DNA of 64,000 bases, from assembly GCA_964645005.1 (NCBI GenBank), contig CAZXYS010000006.1, forward strand, positions 69,072 through 133,071, in the 5' to 3' direction. This stretch comes from CAZXYS01 sp964645005. Lineage in GTDB: Bacteria; Bacteroidota; Ignavibacteria; Kapaibacteriales; UBA2268. Shown one piece after another: positions 1 to 8,959 of the stretch. Both the position numbers and the translations under genes were made by a program. Position 1 is the stretch's first letter. Every line of letters starts with the position of its first letter. The notes under the pieces were generated by a model. It saw nothing but the letters and a program-made list of their open reading frames with translations. It was not told where the DNA came from and made no database searches.

Positions 1-2
1 AT

Positions 3-3000
3 ATGAAGGAGAAAAAATTCATAACGATTGACGGCAACGAGGCGGCAGCATATTCCGCCTATCGTGTGAACGAAGTATGTGCCATATATCCGATAACTCC
101 CTCCTCGAACATGGGCGAATTCGCCGACGAGTGGGCGTCCAAAGGAATAAAAAATATTTGGGGGGATGTGCCGAATGTTACCGAAATGCAGAGTGAAGGC
201 GGCGCTGCTGGCGCTGTCCACGGTTCGGTGCAGGCTGGCGCCCTGACGACTACTTTCACGGCGTCACAGGGTCTGCTGCTAAAGATCCCCAATATGTATA
301 AAATTGCCGGCGAACTCACGCCTGCTCTGTTTAATATCAGCGCGAGAACGCTGGCGACTCACGCTCTCTCGATCTTTGGTGATCACAGTGACGTGATGGC
401 TGCCCGCGCAACGGGATTTGCCATGACGGCGGCGGCTTCCCCGCAGGAAGTCATGGATCTTGCTATTATTGCGCAGGCTTCTACGCTTGAATCGAGAATT
501 CCTTTCCTCGCTTTCTTCGATGGTTTCAGAACTTCGCACGAAGTTCAAAAGATTGAACAACTCGAAGAAGATGTGATGCGTGAAATGATAGATGATGAGC
601 ATGTCAAGGCTCACAGAGAAAGAGCCATGACGCCGGATAACCCTTTCATTCGTGGTACGGCGCAGAATCCGGACGTTTTCTTCCAGAACCGCGAGACGGT
701 CAATAGATTCTACGACGCCTGCCCGGATATAGTTAAGAAAAATATGGACAAATTCTACGAGCTAACCGGACGCAGATATGAGCCTTTCCAGTATGAAGGC
801 GATCCGAATGCCGAAAGAGTCATCGTTTTGATGACTTCCGGATGCGAAACTGCTCATGAAACAGTTGATTATCTGAATAAACAGGATGAAAAAGTCGGCG
901 TACTTAAAGTTCGCTTGTACAGACCATTTGATACAAAAAGATTTATGGAAGCGCTGCCGGCGACAACAAAAACTATCGGCGTACTCGACCGCACGAAAGA
1001 GCCGGGCGCTGTCGGCGAACCACTCTATCAGGACTGCTTGAATGCGCTTCATGAAGGAATGAATAACGGCTGGGGCAATTTTAATGAAATGCCGAAAATT
1101 GTCGGCGGACGCTACGGGCTTTCCTCGAAAGAATTCACCCCCGCTATGATAAAATCAGTCTTCGATAATCTGACGCAGGATAAGCCTAAGAATCACTTTA
1201 CGGTTGGTATCGTTGATGATGTTACCCATACCAGTCTCAAATGGGATACCGAATATGATATCGAGCCGGATGATGTAGTACGCGCAATGTTCTACGGACT
1301 TGGCGCAGACGGTACCGTAGGCGCAAATAAGAACTCAATCAAGATCATCGGCGAGAACACTGAAAATTACGCGCAGGGTTACTTTGTTTATGACTCAAAG
1401 AAAGCCGGCGCCCTGACGGTATCTCACCTTAGATTTGGTCCGCGCCCGATCCGCTCGACTTATCTTATCAACAAAGCTAATTTCATCGGCTGCCACCAGA
1501 CTGTATTCCTCGAAAAATACGATATGCTGAGAAATCTGGCTGAAGGCGGAACATTCCTTATTAATGCGCCTTTCGAAAAAGATGAAATGTGGAATCGTAT
1601 TCCGAAGACAACCCAGCAGCAAATCATAGATAAGAAAGCAAAGGTCTTTGTGGTTGACGCTTATAAAGTTGCGGAACTGACAGGCATGGGTAGAAGAATC
1701 AATACGATCATGCAGACCTGCTTCTTCGCAATTTCAGGCGTTCTGCCGCGTGACCAGGCAATAAATGAAATCAAACAAGCAATTATCAAAACTTACGGCA
1801 ACAAAGGCGAAGATATCGTCAATATGAACCTGAATGCCGTCGATCAAGCTATAGAGCACATGTACGAACTCGAAATACCGCAAGAAGTAACAGCGGATTG
1901 GGAAATACATCCGCCGGTACCGGTCAATGCGCCGGACTTCGTAAAACACGTCGAAGGCGAGATAATTGCCGGACGCGGCGACTTGATCCCTGTAAGTGCT
2001 TTTCCTGTTGACGGAACATGGCCTTTGGGCACAACCCAATACGAGAAGAGAAATGTAGCACTTGAAATACCGGTATTTGAACCGGATCTGTGTATTCAGT
2101 GCGGCAAGTGTGCGATAGTATGTCCGCACGCTACAATCAGGATTAAATCATTCGACAGGAAATATCTCGAGAATGCGCCCCCGACATTCAAATATATGGA
2201 AACCAAAGACAAAGCATGGAAAGGCGAAGTCTATTCAGTGCAGGTTGCGCCCGAAGATTGCACCGGCTGCGGCGTGTGCGTAGAAGTCTGCCCTGCCAAA
2301 GATAAGGAACAGGTCGGACGGAAAGCGCTCAATATGGCTCCGCAGCTTCCGCTCAGAGAGCAGGAAGCGGAAAACTGGGAATTCTTCCTCAACATACCCG
2401 ACAAAGACAGAAACGAAATCAAGGTAAACCAGCTTAAGCAGCAACAGCTGCAGAGACCGCTGTTCGAATTTTCCGGCGCCTGTGCAGGCTGCGGCGAGAC
2501 GCCTTATGTTAAGCTGCTTACTCAGTTGTTCGGCGACCGTGCGCTTATTGCGAACGCAACGGGCTGCTCGTCGATCTACGGCGGTAACCTGCCGACAACG
2601 CCATACTGCCAGGATGAGAATGGCAGAGGTCCTACCTGGAATAACTCGCTATTCGAGGATAACGCGGAATTCGGGCTCGGCTTCAGACTGGCTATCAACC
2701 AGAACAAACGCGCCGGAACCGCTATGCTCGAAGCATTGAAGGATAAGGTGGGCGACAATCTCGTAAATGAGATACTCAATGCGGATCAGAGTGATGAATA
2801 CGGCATTAATAAACAACGCGAGAGGATTGCCGATCTTAAGGACAAACTGCAGAATATTGATACACCCTCAGCCAGGAGACTTCTAACAATTGCTGACTAC
2901 CTCGCTGAAAAGAGCGTCTGGATAGTCGGCGGCGACGGCTGGGCTTATGATATTGGCTTCGGCGGTCTGGATCACGTTATAGCTGCCGGGCAAAACGTCA

Positions 3001-3581
3001 ACATTCTAGTGCTGGATACCGAGGTTTACTCGAATACCGGCGGTCAGACCTCGAAAGCTACACCGCTCAGCGCTATCGCCAAGTTTTCCGCCGGCGGCAA
3101 GCCGACACCGAAGAAAGACCTGGGCATGATGGCGATGTCATACGGAAATGTCTATGTTGCCTCGGTAGCCATGGGCTCCAACGATAATCAGACACTCAAG
3201 GCATTCCTCGAAGCGGAAGCTTACGACGGACCTTCTATCATCATGGCATACAGTCACTGTATAGCTCACGGTATCGACATGACCCAGCCGTTGAGAAATC
3301 AGAAGATGGCTGTGGATTCCGGTCAGTGGCTGCTATACCGCTACAATCCTGACAATCTGAAGGAAGGTAAGAATCCGTTGACGCTAGATTCTAAAGCTCC
3401 TAAGATACCGGTATCCGAATATATGGATATGGAAACCAGGTTCAAGATGCTTCATAAAATCAGACCGGAAGCGGCTAAGAAATACTACGAAGAAGAACAA
3501 AAGATAGTAGAATCACGCTACGAAACCTACAAATACCTCGCCGACCGCAAATACGGCGGCAATGGCAAAGAAAAGAAATAG
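3..3581 (+). CDS. nifJ: Pyruvate:ferredoxin (flavodoxin) oxidoreductase
   Basis: Homodimeric-type PFOR that oxidatively decarboxylates pyruvate with CoA to acetyl-CoA, passing electrons to ferredoxin or flavodoxin in the cytoplasm. The 1192-residue length is the normal single-chain length. The domain order is visible: N-terminal pyruvate-binding domain (YPITPSS near residue 30), a central gamma-type domain around 420-620, two 4Fe-4S motifs (CIQCGKC from about residue 697 and CTGCGVC from about 753), a third cluster site beginning CAGCGE near 827, and a C-terminal TPP domain with GDGWAYD near 976 and SNTGGQTSKATP. The ATG lies 3 bases into the window, so any promoter or RBS is outside it. A DHOD-like gene follows after a terminator, an arrangement I recall from other Bacteroidota. 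Confidence 0.97.
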   Translation: MKEKKFITIDGNEAAAYSAYRVNEVCAIYPITPSSNMGEFADEWASKGIKNIWGDVPNVTEMQSEGGAAGAVHGSVQAGALTTTFTASQGLLLKIPNMYKIAGELTPALFNISARTLATHALSIFGDHSDVMAARATGFAMTAAASPQEVMDLAIIAQASTLESRIPFLAFFDGFRTSHEVQKIEQLEEDVMREMIDDEHVKAHRERAMTPDNPFIRGTAQNPDVFFQNRETVNRFYDACPDIVKKNMDKFYELTGRRYEPFQYEGDPNAERVIVLMTSGCETAHETVDYLNKQDEKVGVLKVRLYRPFDTKRFMEALPATTKTIGVLDRTKEPGAVGEPLYQDCLNALHEGMNNGWGNFNEMPKIVGGRYGLSSKEFTPAMIKSVFDNLTQDKPKNHFTVGIVDDVTHTSLKWDTEYDIEPDDVVRAMFYGLGADGTVGANKNSIKIIGENTENYAQGYFVYDSKKAGALTVSHLRFGPRPIRSTYLINKANFIGCHQTVFLEKYDMLRNLAEGGTFLINAPFEKDEMWNRIPKTTQQQIIDKKAKVFVVDAYKVAELTGMGRRINTIMQTCFFAISGVLPRDQAINEIKQAIIKTYGNKGEDIVNMNLNAVDQAIEHMYELEIPQEVTADWEIHPPVPVNAPDFVKHVEGEIIAGRGDLIPVSAFPVDGTWPLGTTQYEKRNVALEIPVFEPDLCIQCGKCAIVCPHATIRIKSFDRKYLENAPPTFKYMETKDKAWKGEVYSVQVAPEDCTGCGVCVEVCPAKDKEQVGRKALNMAPQLPLREQEAENWEFFLNIPDKDRNEIKVNQLKQQQLQRPLFEFSGACAGCGETPYVKLLTQLFGDRALIANATGCSSIYGGNLPTTPYCQDENGRGPTWNNSLFEDNAEFGLGFRLAINQNKRAGTAMLEALKDKVGDNLVNEILNADQSDEYGINKQRERIADLKDKLQNIDTPSARRLLTIADYLAEKSVWIVGGDGWAYDIGFGGLDHVIAAGQNVNILVLDTEVYSNTGGQTSKATPLSAIAKFSAGGKPTPKKDLGMMAMSYGNVYVASVAMGSNDNQTLKAFLEAEAYDGPSIIMAYSHCIAHGIDMTQPLRNQKMAVDSGQWLLYRYNPDNLKEGKNPLTLDSKAPKIPVSEYMDMETRFKMLHKIRPEAAKKYYEEEQKIVESRYETYKYLADRKYGGNGKEKK

Positions 3582-3590
3582 AACTGTCCC

Positions 3591-3620
3591 GGACGGGTGC
3601 TCAGCGCCCGTCCTTTATTC
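3591..3620 (+). terminator. Rho-independent terminator after nifJ
   Basis: A 10-bp stem (GGACGGGTGC at 3591-3600 pairing with GCGCCCGTCC at 3604-3613, one G-U pair) with a 3-base loop, followed by a T-rich stretch, 10 bases after the nifJ stop. Confidence 0.8.
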
Positions 3621-3664
3621 TTTAGAAAATAATTATTATAAATAAAAGTAATCCGGAGATTATT

Positions 3665-4666
3665 ATGAACATAAAAACGAAATATCTGGGGAAAGAACTT
3701 CGCTCGCCGATTGTCATATCGGCGAATCCGCTGTCCGAGGACGTCGAAAATATCAAGAAAATGGAAGATGCCGGCGTTGGGGCGGTAGTTCTATTTTCAC
3801 TTTTCGAAGAGCAGATAAAAATGGAACAGAAAGAGATCATGTCGCATGAAACTTCCGGCGAAGATATATATGCAGAATCGACTTCTTTCTTCCCCGATCC
3901 CGGTGAATACCGCTCGGGTCCAGAGAATTACCTCGACCTGATATCAAGAGCCAAAGACGCCGTCGATATTCCGATAATTCCGAGTCTCAACGGCTCTACC
4001 ACCGGCGGCTGGATTAATTATGCGAAAAAGATGGAAGATGCAGGCGCCGATGCCCTCGAACTCAATATATACAACATCCCAACAGATATGGACACCACTG
4101 CCGAAGATATTGAGAACCAGTATCTCGAAGTGGTGAAAGCGGTTAAGTCGGCAGTGAAGATTCCCGTAGCAATAAAGCTGAGTCCATTCTTCACGAATTT
4201 CGCCAATTTTGCGAAGAAGCTGGATGCGACGGGCATTGACGGCATGGTAATGTTCAACCGCTTTTACCAGCCGGACATTAATCTGGAAAGTCTGGAAGTA
4301 GAACCGAACATCCTGCTTAGCCACTCAGCGGCGATGCGTCTGCCAATGCGCTGGATTGCCATCCTCAACAAGCGCATTAATGCGGACATGGCAGCCACCA
4401 GCGGCATTCACACCGGCGCGGATGTAATCAAGATGATGATGGTCGGCGCGAAGACAGCGATGATGTGCTCGGCTGTCCTGCAGAACGGCATCGACCACAT
4501 TAAGACAGTCGAGAAAGAAATGATCCAATGGATGGAATCGAACGAATATGAATCTATAGAGCAGATGCAGGGCTCGATGAGCCAGAAGAGCATCAAGGAC
4601 GCCTCGGTTTACGAGAGAGCGCAATATATGAAGGCTCTGTCGAGCTATATTAGCACGGGCGTGTAA
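3665..4666 (+). CDS. Dihydroorotate dehydrogenase-like protein (PFOR neighbour)
   Basis: TIM-barrel FMN protein of the class 1 dihydroorotate dehydrogenase superfamily, 333 residues, cytosolic (no signal or membrane segment). Seen: the FMN-contacting lysine in VAIKLSP near residue 170 and a C-terminal phosphate-binding stretch GIHTGADVIKMMMVGA near 255. The catalytic loop that in true DHODs reads like NxSCPN is here ELNIYNIP near 131-138, without the Cys/Ser base. So the fold and flavin site look kept but pyrimidine synthesis is doubtful. It directly follows nifJ, and a link to PFOR or redox metabolism is inferred from that placement only. It could instead be a PreA-like oxidoreductase. Start chosen at ATG 3665; no stronger upstream start. 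Confidence 0.85.
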   Translation: MNIKTKYLGKELRSPIVISANPLSEDVENIKKMEDAGVGAVVLFSLFEEQIKMEQKEIMSHETSGEDIYAESTSFFPDPGEYRSGPENYLDLISRAKDAVDIPIIPSLNGSTTGGWINYAKKMEDAGADALELNIYNIPTDMDTTAEDIENQYLEVVKAVKSAVKIPVAIKLSPFFTNFANFAKKLDATGIDGMVMFNRFYQPDINLESLEVEPNILLSHSAAMRLPMRWIAILNKRINADMAATSGIHTGADVIKMMMVGAKTAMMCSAVLQNGIDHIKTVEKEMIQWMESNEYESIEQMQGSMSQKSIKDASVYERAQYMKALSSYISTGV

Positions 4667-4694
4667 ATTGGTTAATAAATACAATTTTATAAAG

Positions 4695-4735
4695 ACCGGG
4701 AATCGGGCGAAGGCTGGGTTTCCGGTTTTTTTTTT
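4695..4735 (+). terminator. Rho-independent terminator after the DHOD-like gene
   Basis: Stem ACCGGGAA (4695-4702) with TTTCCGGT (4719-4726, one G-U pair), followed by about ten T residues. It separates this unit from the convergent methyltransferase gene. Confidence 0.7.
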
Positions 4736-4742
4736 GAAAATT

Positions 4743-5663
4743 CTAATCAAACTCTTCAAGTTTCTTCTTTGACGGCTGTACCTGATATAGTTTCTGGTCT
4801 TCTTTAACCAATTGTTCCTTTTCTGCTTTTATTAGCTGCTCGAATCTCAAATCCGCATTATTAAATAAATCCTGGCTTTCAGCTTTTAGAAAACGCGCAG
4901 CCGAGCGGCAATAATGCGGCTCTATTTCGATACCAATGCTGTTTCTTCTGTTGTTCAGCGCCGCAACCATGGAAGTGCCTGTTCCACAAAACGGGTCGAG
5001 TACAATATCATCGACAAAAGAGAACATGCGAATCAATCTATTAGCCAGTTCCATTGGGAATGGCGCAGGATGATTTTTTAATGAAGCGCCGGGCAGCTTC
5101 CAAATCTGTTGGAACCAGCGGTCGAAATCAGCCTTGTCTATTTTGCTTTCATTTCTCTGCCATTCTGTTGGTTGTCTATAACCGCCTGGTTTACGCTGCA
5201 TAAGGATAAATTCCATGTCGTTCTTGACAATGGCATTTGGTTCATAAGGTTTGCCAAGAAACTTCGAGCCGTTAGAAACCTCATAAGATGCGTTTGATAT
5301 TTTGTGCCAGATGATAGGATTTAGGTTATCGAAACCGATTTTCCTACATATCACACTAATATAGCTATGAAGCGGAAAAACAAGATGCCTGCCGAATTTT
5401 TTTCTCGAAACACAAACATCACCGACTACGCATATCAGTCTGCCGCCGGGAATCAACTTATCGAAAATTTGTTCCCAAACAATTTTAAGTTCATTCAGAA
5501 AAGTTTCGTAATCATTGATATGACCCAATTGATCAGGATTATCATTGTATTTTTTTAAATTCCAATACGGCGGGGAAGTCACAACCAGATGAATGGAATT
5601 ATCCCGGATAAAAGATAAATCCCTTGCATCACCGTTGATCAATCTATGTAATGTCTTTTTCAT
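4743..5663 (-). CDS. Site-specific DNA methyltransferase, beta class (N4-cytosine or N6-adenine)
   Basis: S-adenosylmethionine-dependent modification enzyme, 306 residues. The catalytic motif TSPPYW is near residues 28-33 and the SAM-binding motif DPFCGTGTS near 221-229. Catalytic motif before SAM motif, with the target-recognition region between them, is the beta-class order. SPPY favours N4-cytosine but N6-adenine members with this motif exist, so the base is left open. The ATG lies 4 bases after the stop of an open frame on the same strand (5668-5937) that resembles the C-terminus of a type II restriction enzyme, so this is probably the surviving half of a restriction-modification system. 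The C-terminal 60 residues are charged and continue beyond the core fold. No promoter recognised. Confidence 0.9.
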   Translation of the reverse strand: MKKTLHRLINGDARDLSFIRDNSIHLVVTSPPYWNLKKYNDNPDQLGHINDYETFLNELKIVWEQIFDKLIPGGRLICVVGDVCVSRKKFGRHLVFPLHSYISVICRKIGFDNLNPIIWHKISNASYEVSNGSKFLGKPYEPNAIVKNDMEFILMQRKPGGYRQPTEWQRNESKIDKADFDRWFQQIWKLPGASLKNHPAPFPMELANRLIRMFSFVDDIVLDPFCGTGTSMVAALNNRRNSIGIEIEPHYCRSAARFLKAESQDLFNNADLRFEQLIKAEKEQLVKEDQKLYQVQPSKKKLEEFD

Positions 5664-5667
5664 TATG

Positions 5668-5937
5668 TTATAAGACCCGTACGTGAGCCATTAGTGCTTT
5701 TGCAAAATTGTTGACGGATAATTCATCATTCGGTGTTGAGAATATACCCTTAGGACCGGCATTCCTGGTAGAAGTTATAAATGCAGAAGCGGTATAATGT
5801 TTCTCTAAAACAAGTTTTTTGCAGAAAATCTCATAACGTTTTATATATGAAGCATCTTTAAAATCAGGTAAGACTTTGAAATGAGGTTCTTTAACCCATA
5901 TTTTGCAATAGGATAAACATGTTGTAGAATAAATAGC
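5668..5937 (-). pseudogene. Restriction endonuclease-like C-terminal remnant
   Basis: On the minus strand a frame stays open for about 89 codons from 5937 to a TAA at 5668-5670. It has no ATG near its beginning and is interrupted upstream by a TAA at 5938-5940. The peptide (for example SYIKRYEIFCKKLVLEKHY and FITSTRNAGPKG) reads as a real protein and, from memory, resembles the C-terminal part of PaeR7I/XhoI-type restriction endonucleases; that match is not verified. It ends 4 bases before the methyltransferase ATG, a spacing typical of coupled R-M genes. A palindromic repeat begins 17 bases beyond its broken end (5954), suggesting the 5' part was lost at that point. Confidence 0.5.
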
Positions 5938-5953
5938 TTAATCCTAAGAACTT

Positions 5954-6004
5954 AACCACCCCTTCTTTTCCCCTCCTTAGTAAGGAAGGGATACAGTGGT
6001 GGTT
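5954..6004. repeat. Dispersed palindromic repeat, CCCCTCCTT family, copy 1
   Basis: A 51-bp palindromic element with outer arms AACCACC (5954-5960) and GGTGGTT (5998-6004) and an inner CCCCTCCTTA/TAAGGAAGGG pair. The same design recurs at 14917, 28359 and 45101. It lies at the broken edge of the restriction-enzyme remnant. Confidence 0.8.
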
Positions 6005-6144
6005 TCTCTAATTCTTTTAAATGTACTATGTCAGTAAAAGTGAGTAGTCCTAATGAAATATCCGGGTTTAACACGCACCGGTCTTTGTGAAGAGAGGCAA
6101 TCCTCCGGCATGAAAAAATATCCAAGGAAAGGCTGTGGACTCGT

Positions 6145-6825
6145 TTGAAATGCACTTTCTCTATAAGCTGTCCAAAGATCAAGAGCGCTGCCTATTGTGC
6201 AGAATTGCCACAAAGCGGTCCTAGTAAGGTAATATATTTAATTGTAGAACATACCCAATTAGATACAAGTATATTCAACGGATTGGATTATTCCGTTAAT
6301 CAAAATAATGAACTTGTATTCTCCGGTGTAAGTTTTTTGCAGGCTTGCACCACAAATGTTTGTTGTCGTATGCATTATTTAGTTACAAGGAATCAAGATG
6401 AAGAAATTGTCACAGTGGAATGGACTGATCCTGTATATGGAGATGGACTACCGGAATGTGATAATCCTTTGACATGTGTTCCAACATGTGGTAACCTAAA
6501 ATTTAACTGGTACGCTGAAGGATATGAACCGCCAGGTATTCCTTCGTTAGTGGATGAATCTGAATTCAAAGGCAAATCTAATATAGTTACAAATCCTAAC
6601 GAAGGTAATTTTACTTTGAATTATTTTTCGGAATCTACCGGATCAGTTTATTTAGCAATTTATAACTCTAACGGTATTAGAGTTTATAAAAAGCAATTTA
6701 ATAAAAATAACAAGTCAATTAAACAACAATTTTCATTGTCAAAATTACAAAGTGGGAAATACTACTTTAATATAAGAATTAACGGATTGTACGATTCAGT
6801 TGGTTCTTTCATTATTAATAAATAA
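6145..6825 (+). CDS. 5'-truncated T9SS cargo protein fragment
   Basis: A 226-residue frame opened only by a TTG, with no ATG in frame near its beginning and no signal peptide; the frame runs open back to a TGA at 6088-6090. The N-terminal part is Cys-rich with no recognised fold. The last ~75 residues are a T9SS type A sorting domain: NPNEGNF, a GSVYLAIYNSNG strand pair, and the ending LQSGKYYFNIRINGL...GSFIINK. Cargo with a sorting domain but no Sec signal cannot be exported, so this is probably the 3' part of a lost larger gene and may not be expressed. It sits between the decayed R-M locus and another broken cargo gene, all AT-rich. A clear terminator follows at 6832. Confidence 0.6.
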   Translation: MKCTFSISCPKIKSAAYCAELPQSGPSKVIYLIVEHTQLDTSIFNGLDYSVNQNNELVFSGVSFLQACTTNVCCRMHYLVTRNQDEEIVTVEWTDPVYGDGLPECDNPLTCVPTCGNLKFNWYAEGYEPPGIPSLVDESEFKGKSNIVTNPNEGNFTLNYFSESTGSVYLAIYNSNGIRVYKKQFNKNNKSIKQQFSLSKLQSGKYYFNIRINGLYDSVGSFIINK

Positions 6826-6831
6826 ATAACA

Positions 6832-6866
6832 GAGCTGCCATTCTCCGGCAGCTCAAAATTTTTTTT
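6832..6866 (+). terminator. Rho-independent terminator
   Basis: GAGCTGCC (6832-6839) pairs perfectly with GGCAGCTC (6847-6854), followed by a run of T from 6859. It is 7 bases after the truncated cargo gene stop. Confidence 0.85.
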
Positions 6867-6877
6867 AGGGAGGATTT

Positions 6878-8182
6878 ATGAGATATTTTATTCTTACTTT
6901 TTTAATATTCTTTTCAAATTTTTATACTGTATTTTCAATAGATTGACATGCATTTACTGAATTCAAAAAGACGTCGTTCTATTGTATTAGCTCTTATGAT
7001 TCATCGCACTATGTCCTTAGCGGTGACTTTGCTGATAAAATTGATAATGTACTAACATAATACAGCTTTATATCATATTCTTCTGATGCCGGAATTAACT
7101 GGGAAATTATATGGAAAAGTAATCTTGACTTAGTTAAACTTGAGAATGATAGAAATGTAAATTATATTGAAATGATAACTGAAGATATTATAATTGTCGG
7201 TGTTCAAGGAGGATATTTATTAAAAATAACTGACAGGGGAAATACCTGGGACACTACAGATTTTGAATTAGAACATAATGATCACTGCTATGCGCTTGAT
7301 TTTTATGAAGACAAATTCGGCGCAGCAGGATTTGAGTCTTCTACATTTTTTGTAATGACAAAAGACACTGGCAGGACGTGGGAAAGAATAAAAAAACCTG
7401 AAATTGGTTTAAATTCATTAACATTCAATATCGATGATTTAGCTATATTAAATGATTCAACTATTATCGCAAATAGATATAGTTTTCCTTCTGATGTTCA
7501 CCACATCTTAATAACAAATGACAGAGGAAAAACGTGGTCATATTATAATGAATCAGATAACTATCATACCAATTTTTATTTTTATGATGATAAAACAGGT
7601 TACATGGGAGGCAGTAAAAAATTAGATGTAGATAGATCATCGATAATTAAAAAAACAACTGATGCAGGTGAATCATGGTTTAAATGCTATGAAGATAATA
7701 AACGATACGGAGATATATACAAAATGTATGTTTTTGATGAGAATAATGCAATGGGGGTGAATGGAGTTGAAATATTGAGAACTACTGATGGCGGTGACAC
7801 CTGGTTCAATGAAACATATGATCAACAACCTTTCCCGAGATTTGCAGATATGGCATTCGGAGATGATAAGTACGGGCTGTTACTATCTTACAATTTTTAT
7901 ATTTATACTAATAATCCTCTTATAGATAATGTAGAGAAGAAAAGAAATTCGGAACAAGATTTGAATATATACCCTAATCCGGCTTATAATAAAATTTATA
8001 TTAAAAATGCCGATTTATACAGTAAATACCAAATCATAAATAATCTTGGCGAAGTTGTCAAAAAAGGCGAGGAAATAAACGATTGGATCGATGTGTCTGA
8101 TTTGTCTGCCGGCATGTACGTTGTTAGATTATTTAACAATAGAAAAAAAGAATATAAAAGTATAAAATTTATTAAATATTAA
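6878..8182 (+). pseudogene. T9SS-exported BNR/YCF48-like protein broken by two in-frame stops
   Basis: An SD-like GGGAGGA precedes an ATG at 6878 that encodes a good signal peptide (MRYFILTFLIFFSNFY), then a TGA at 6944-6946 and a TAA at 7058-7060 interrupt the same frame. After these the frame is open to 8182 and reads as a continuous protein. It contains repeated BNR/YCF48-type motifs (DRGNTW, DTGRTWER, DRGKTWSYY, DAGESWF, DGGDTWFN) of a beta-propeller, then a T9SS sorting domain starting LNIYPNPAYNKIYI. The first conventional ATG after the stops is 7172, which would yield a 336-residue cytosolic product without signal. Two point nonsense changes with no frameshift indicate a recent pseudogene or, less likely, base-call errors. 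Confidence 0.75.
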
Positions 8183-8193
8183 CCACAAACTAA

Positions 8194-8227
8194 AACATCC
8201 CGCCAGAGCTGCCGCCGGCGGGATGTT
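8194..8227. terminator. Bidirectional hairpin between convergent genes
   Basis: An 11-bp perfect stem (AACATCCCGCC at 8194-8204, GGCGGGATGTT at 8217-8227) between the end of the cargo pseudogene and the end of sod. The T-tract is weak on both strands, so termination strength is uncertain. Confidence 0.6.
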
Positions 8228-8248
8228 ATCTATAAATATCTCACATAA

Positions 8249-8830
8249 TCAGCTTTCAAGATTCTTCAGGACGAAGTCCCAGTTGACTATTTCCCAGAAG
8301 TTTTCGATGTACTTCGGGCGCGCATTGCGGTAGTCGATGTAGTAGGCGTGTTCCCAGACGTCGATACCGAGAAGCCGGGTTTTGCCTTCGCGCAGCGGTG
8401 TGCCGGCGTTGCTGTGCTGCTCGATAGCCAGCGAGCCGTCCGGGTTCTTCACCAGCCAGTTCCAGCCGGAACCGAACAACGTGGCGGAAGCGTTAGCGAA
8501 CTGTTCTTTGAACTGATCGAACGAACCGAAGTTCTTCTCGAGCACTTCGAGCAATTTGCCCTGCGGGCTTCCGCCGCCGTTGGGCGACATGCACTCCCAG
8601 AAGAACTCGTGGTTCGATACCTGGGCTGCGTTGTTGAACAGCTTGCCGTCGGCTTTCTTCACGATGTCCTCGAGCTCCATGTTGTCGAATTCGGTTTCGG
8701 ATTTCAGTTTGTTGGTGGTATCGACATACTTCTGCACGTGCTTCTTGTGGTGATAGAACATCGTTTCCTGCGAAACGTGCGGTTCCAATGCGTTCTCGTC
8801 ATAAGGTAATGGCTTCAGTTTGAATTCCAT
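8249..8830 (-). CDS. sodB: Superoxide dismutase, Fe type
   Basis: Cytoplasmic Fe/Mn-family superoxide dismutase that converts superoxide to peroxide and oxygen; 193 residues, the usual length. Metal ligands are in place: His near 27, His near 74 (AQVSNHEFFW), Asp near 157 and His near 161 (DVWEHAYY). The Gln in NNAAQV and the SPNGGG loop favour the iron type over manganese, by family rule and not proven here. No signal peptide. An SD (AGGAG) lies 6 bases before the ATG. A perfect 7-bp dyad lies 23 bases upstream of the start (8853-8868) and could be a metal or peroxide regulator site. It stands alone, convergent to the cargo pseudogene. Confidence 0.95.
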   Translation of the reverse strand: MEFKLKPLPYDENALEPHVSQETMFYHHKKHVQKYVDTTNKLKSETEFDNMELEDIVKKADGKLFNNAAQVSNHEFFWECMSPNGGGSPQGKLLEVLEKNFGSFDQFKEQFANASATLFGSGWNWLVKNPDGSLAIEQHSNAGTPLREGKTRLLGIDVWEHAYYIDYRNARPKYIENFWEIVNWDFVLKNLES

Positions 8831-8852
8831 AGTTGACTCCTTTGTTTTTTAT

Positions 8853-8868
8853 AATAATCACGATTATT
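8853..8868 (-). promoter_or_regulatory. Dyad upstream of sodB, possible Fur/PerR/MntR-type operator
   Basis: AATAATC (8853-8859) and GATTATT (8862-8868) form a perfect inverted repeat separated by 2 bases, within the 5' leader of sodB. The AT-rich 7-2-7 form resembles metalloregulator boxes, but the exact family cannot be assigned. Confidence 0.35.
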
Positions 8869-8959
8869 TTAGTAGAAACGAAATATTTTATTATTATTGT
8901 CTAAGACGTCAATTTTTTATCAGTGATTTTTTTGGATAGATTATCTCGTTTATCTGAGT

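Noticed and set aside
6944..6946. TGA read as tryptophan (altered genetic code) or programmed readthrough
   Set aside because: A TAA also interrupts the same frame at 7058, and TGA ends other genes in the window (for example DUF433), so simple decay is more likely.
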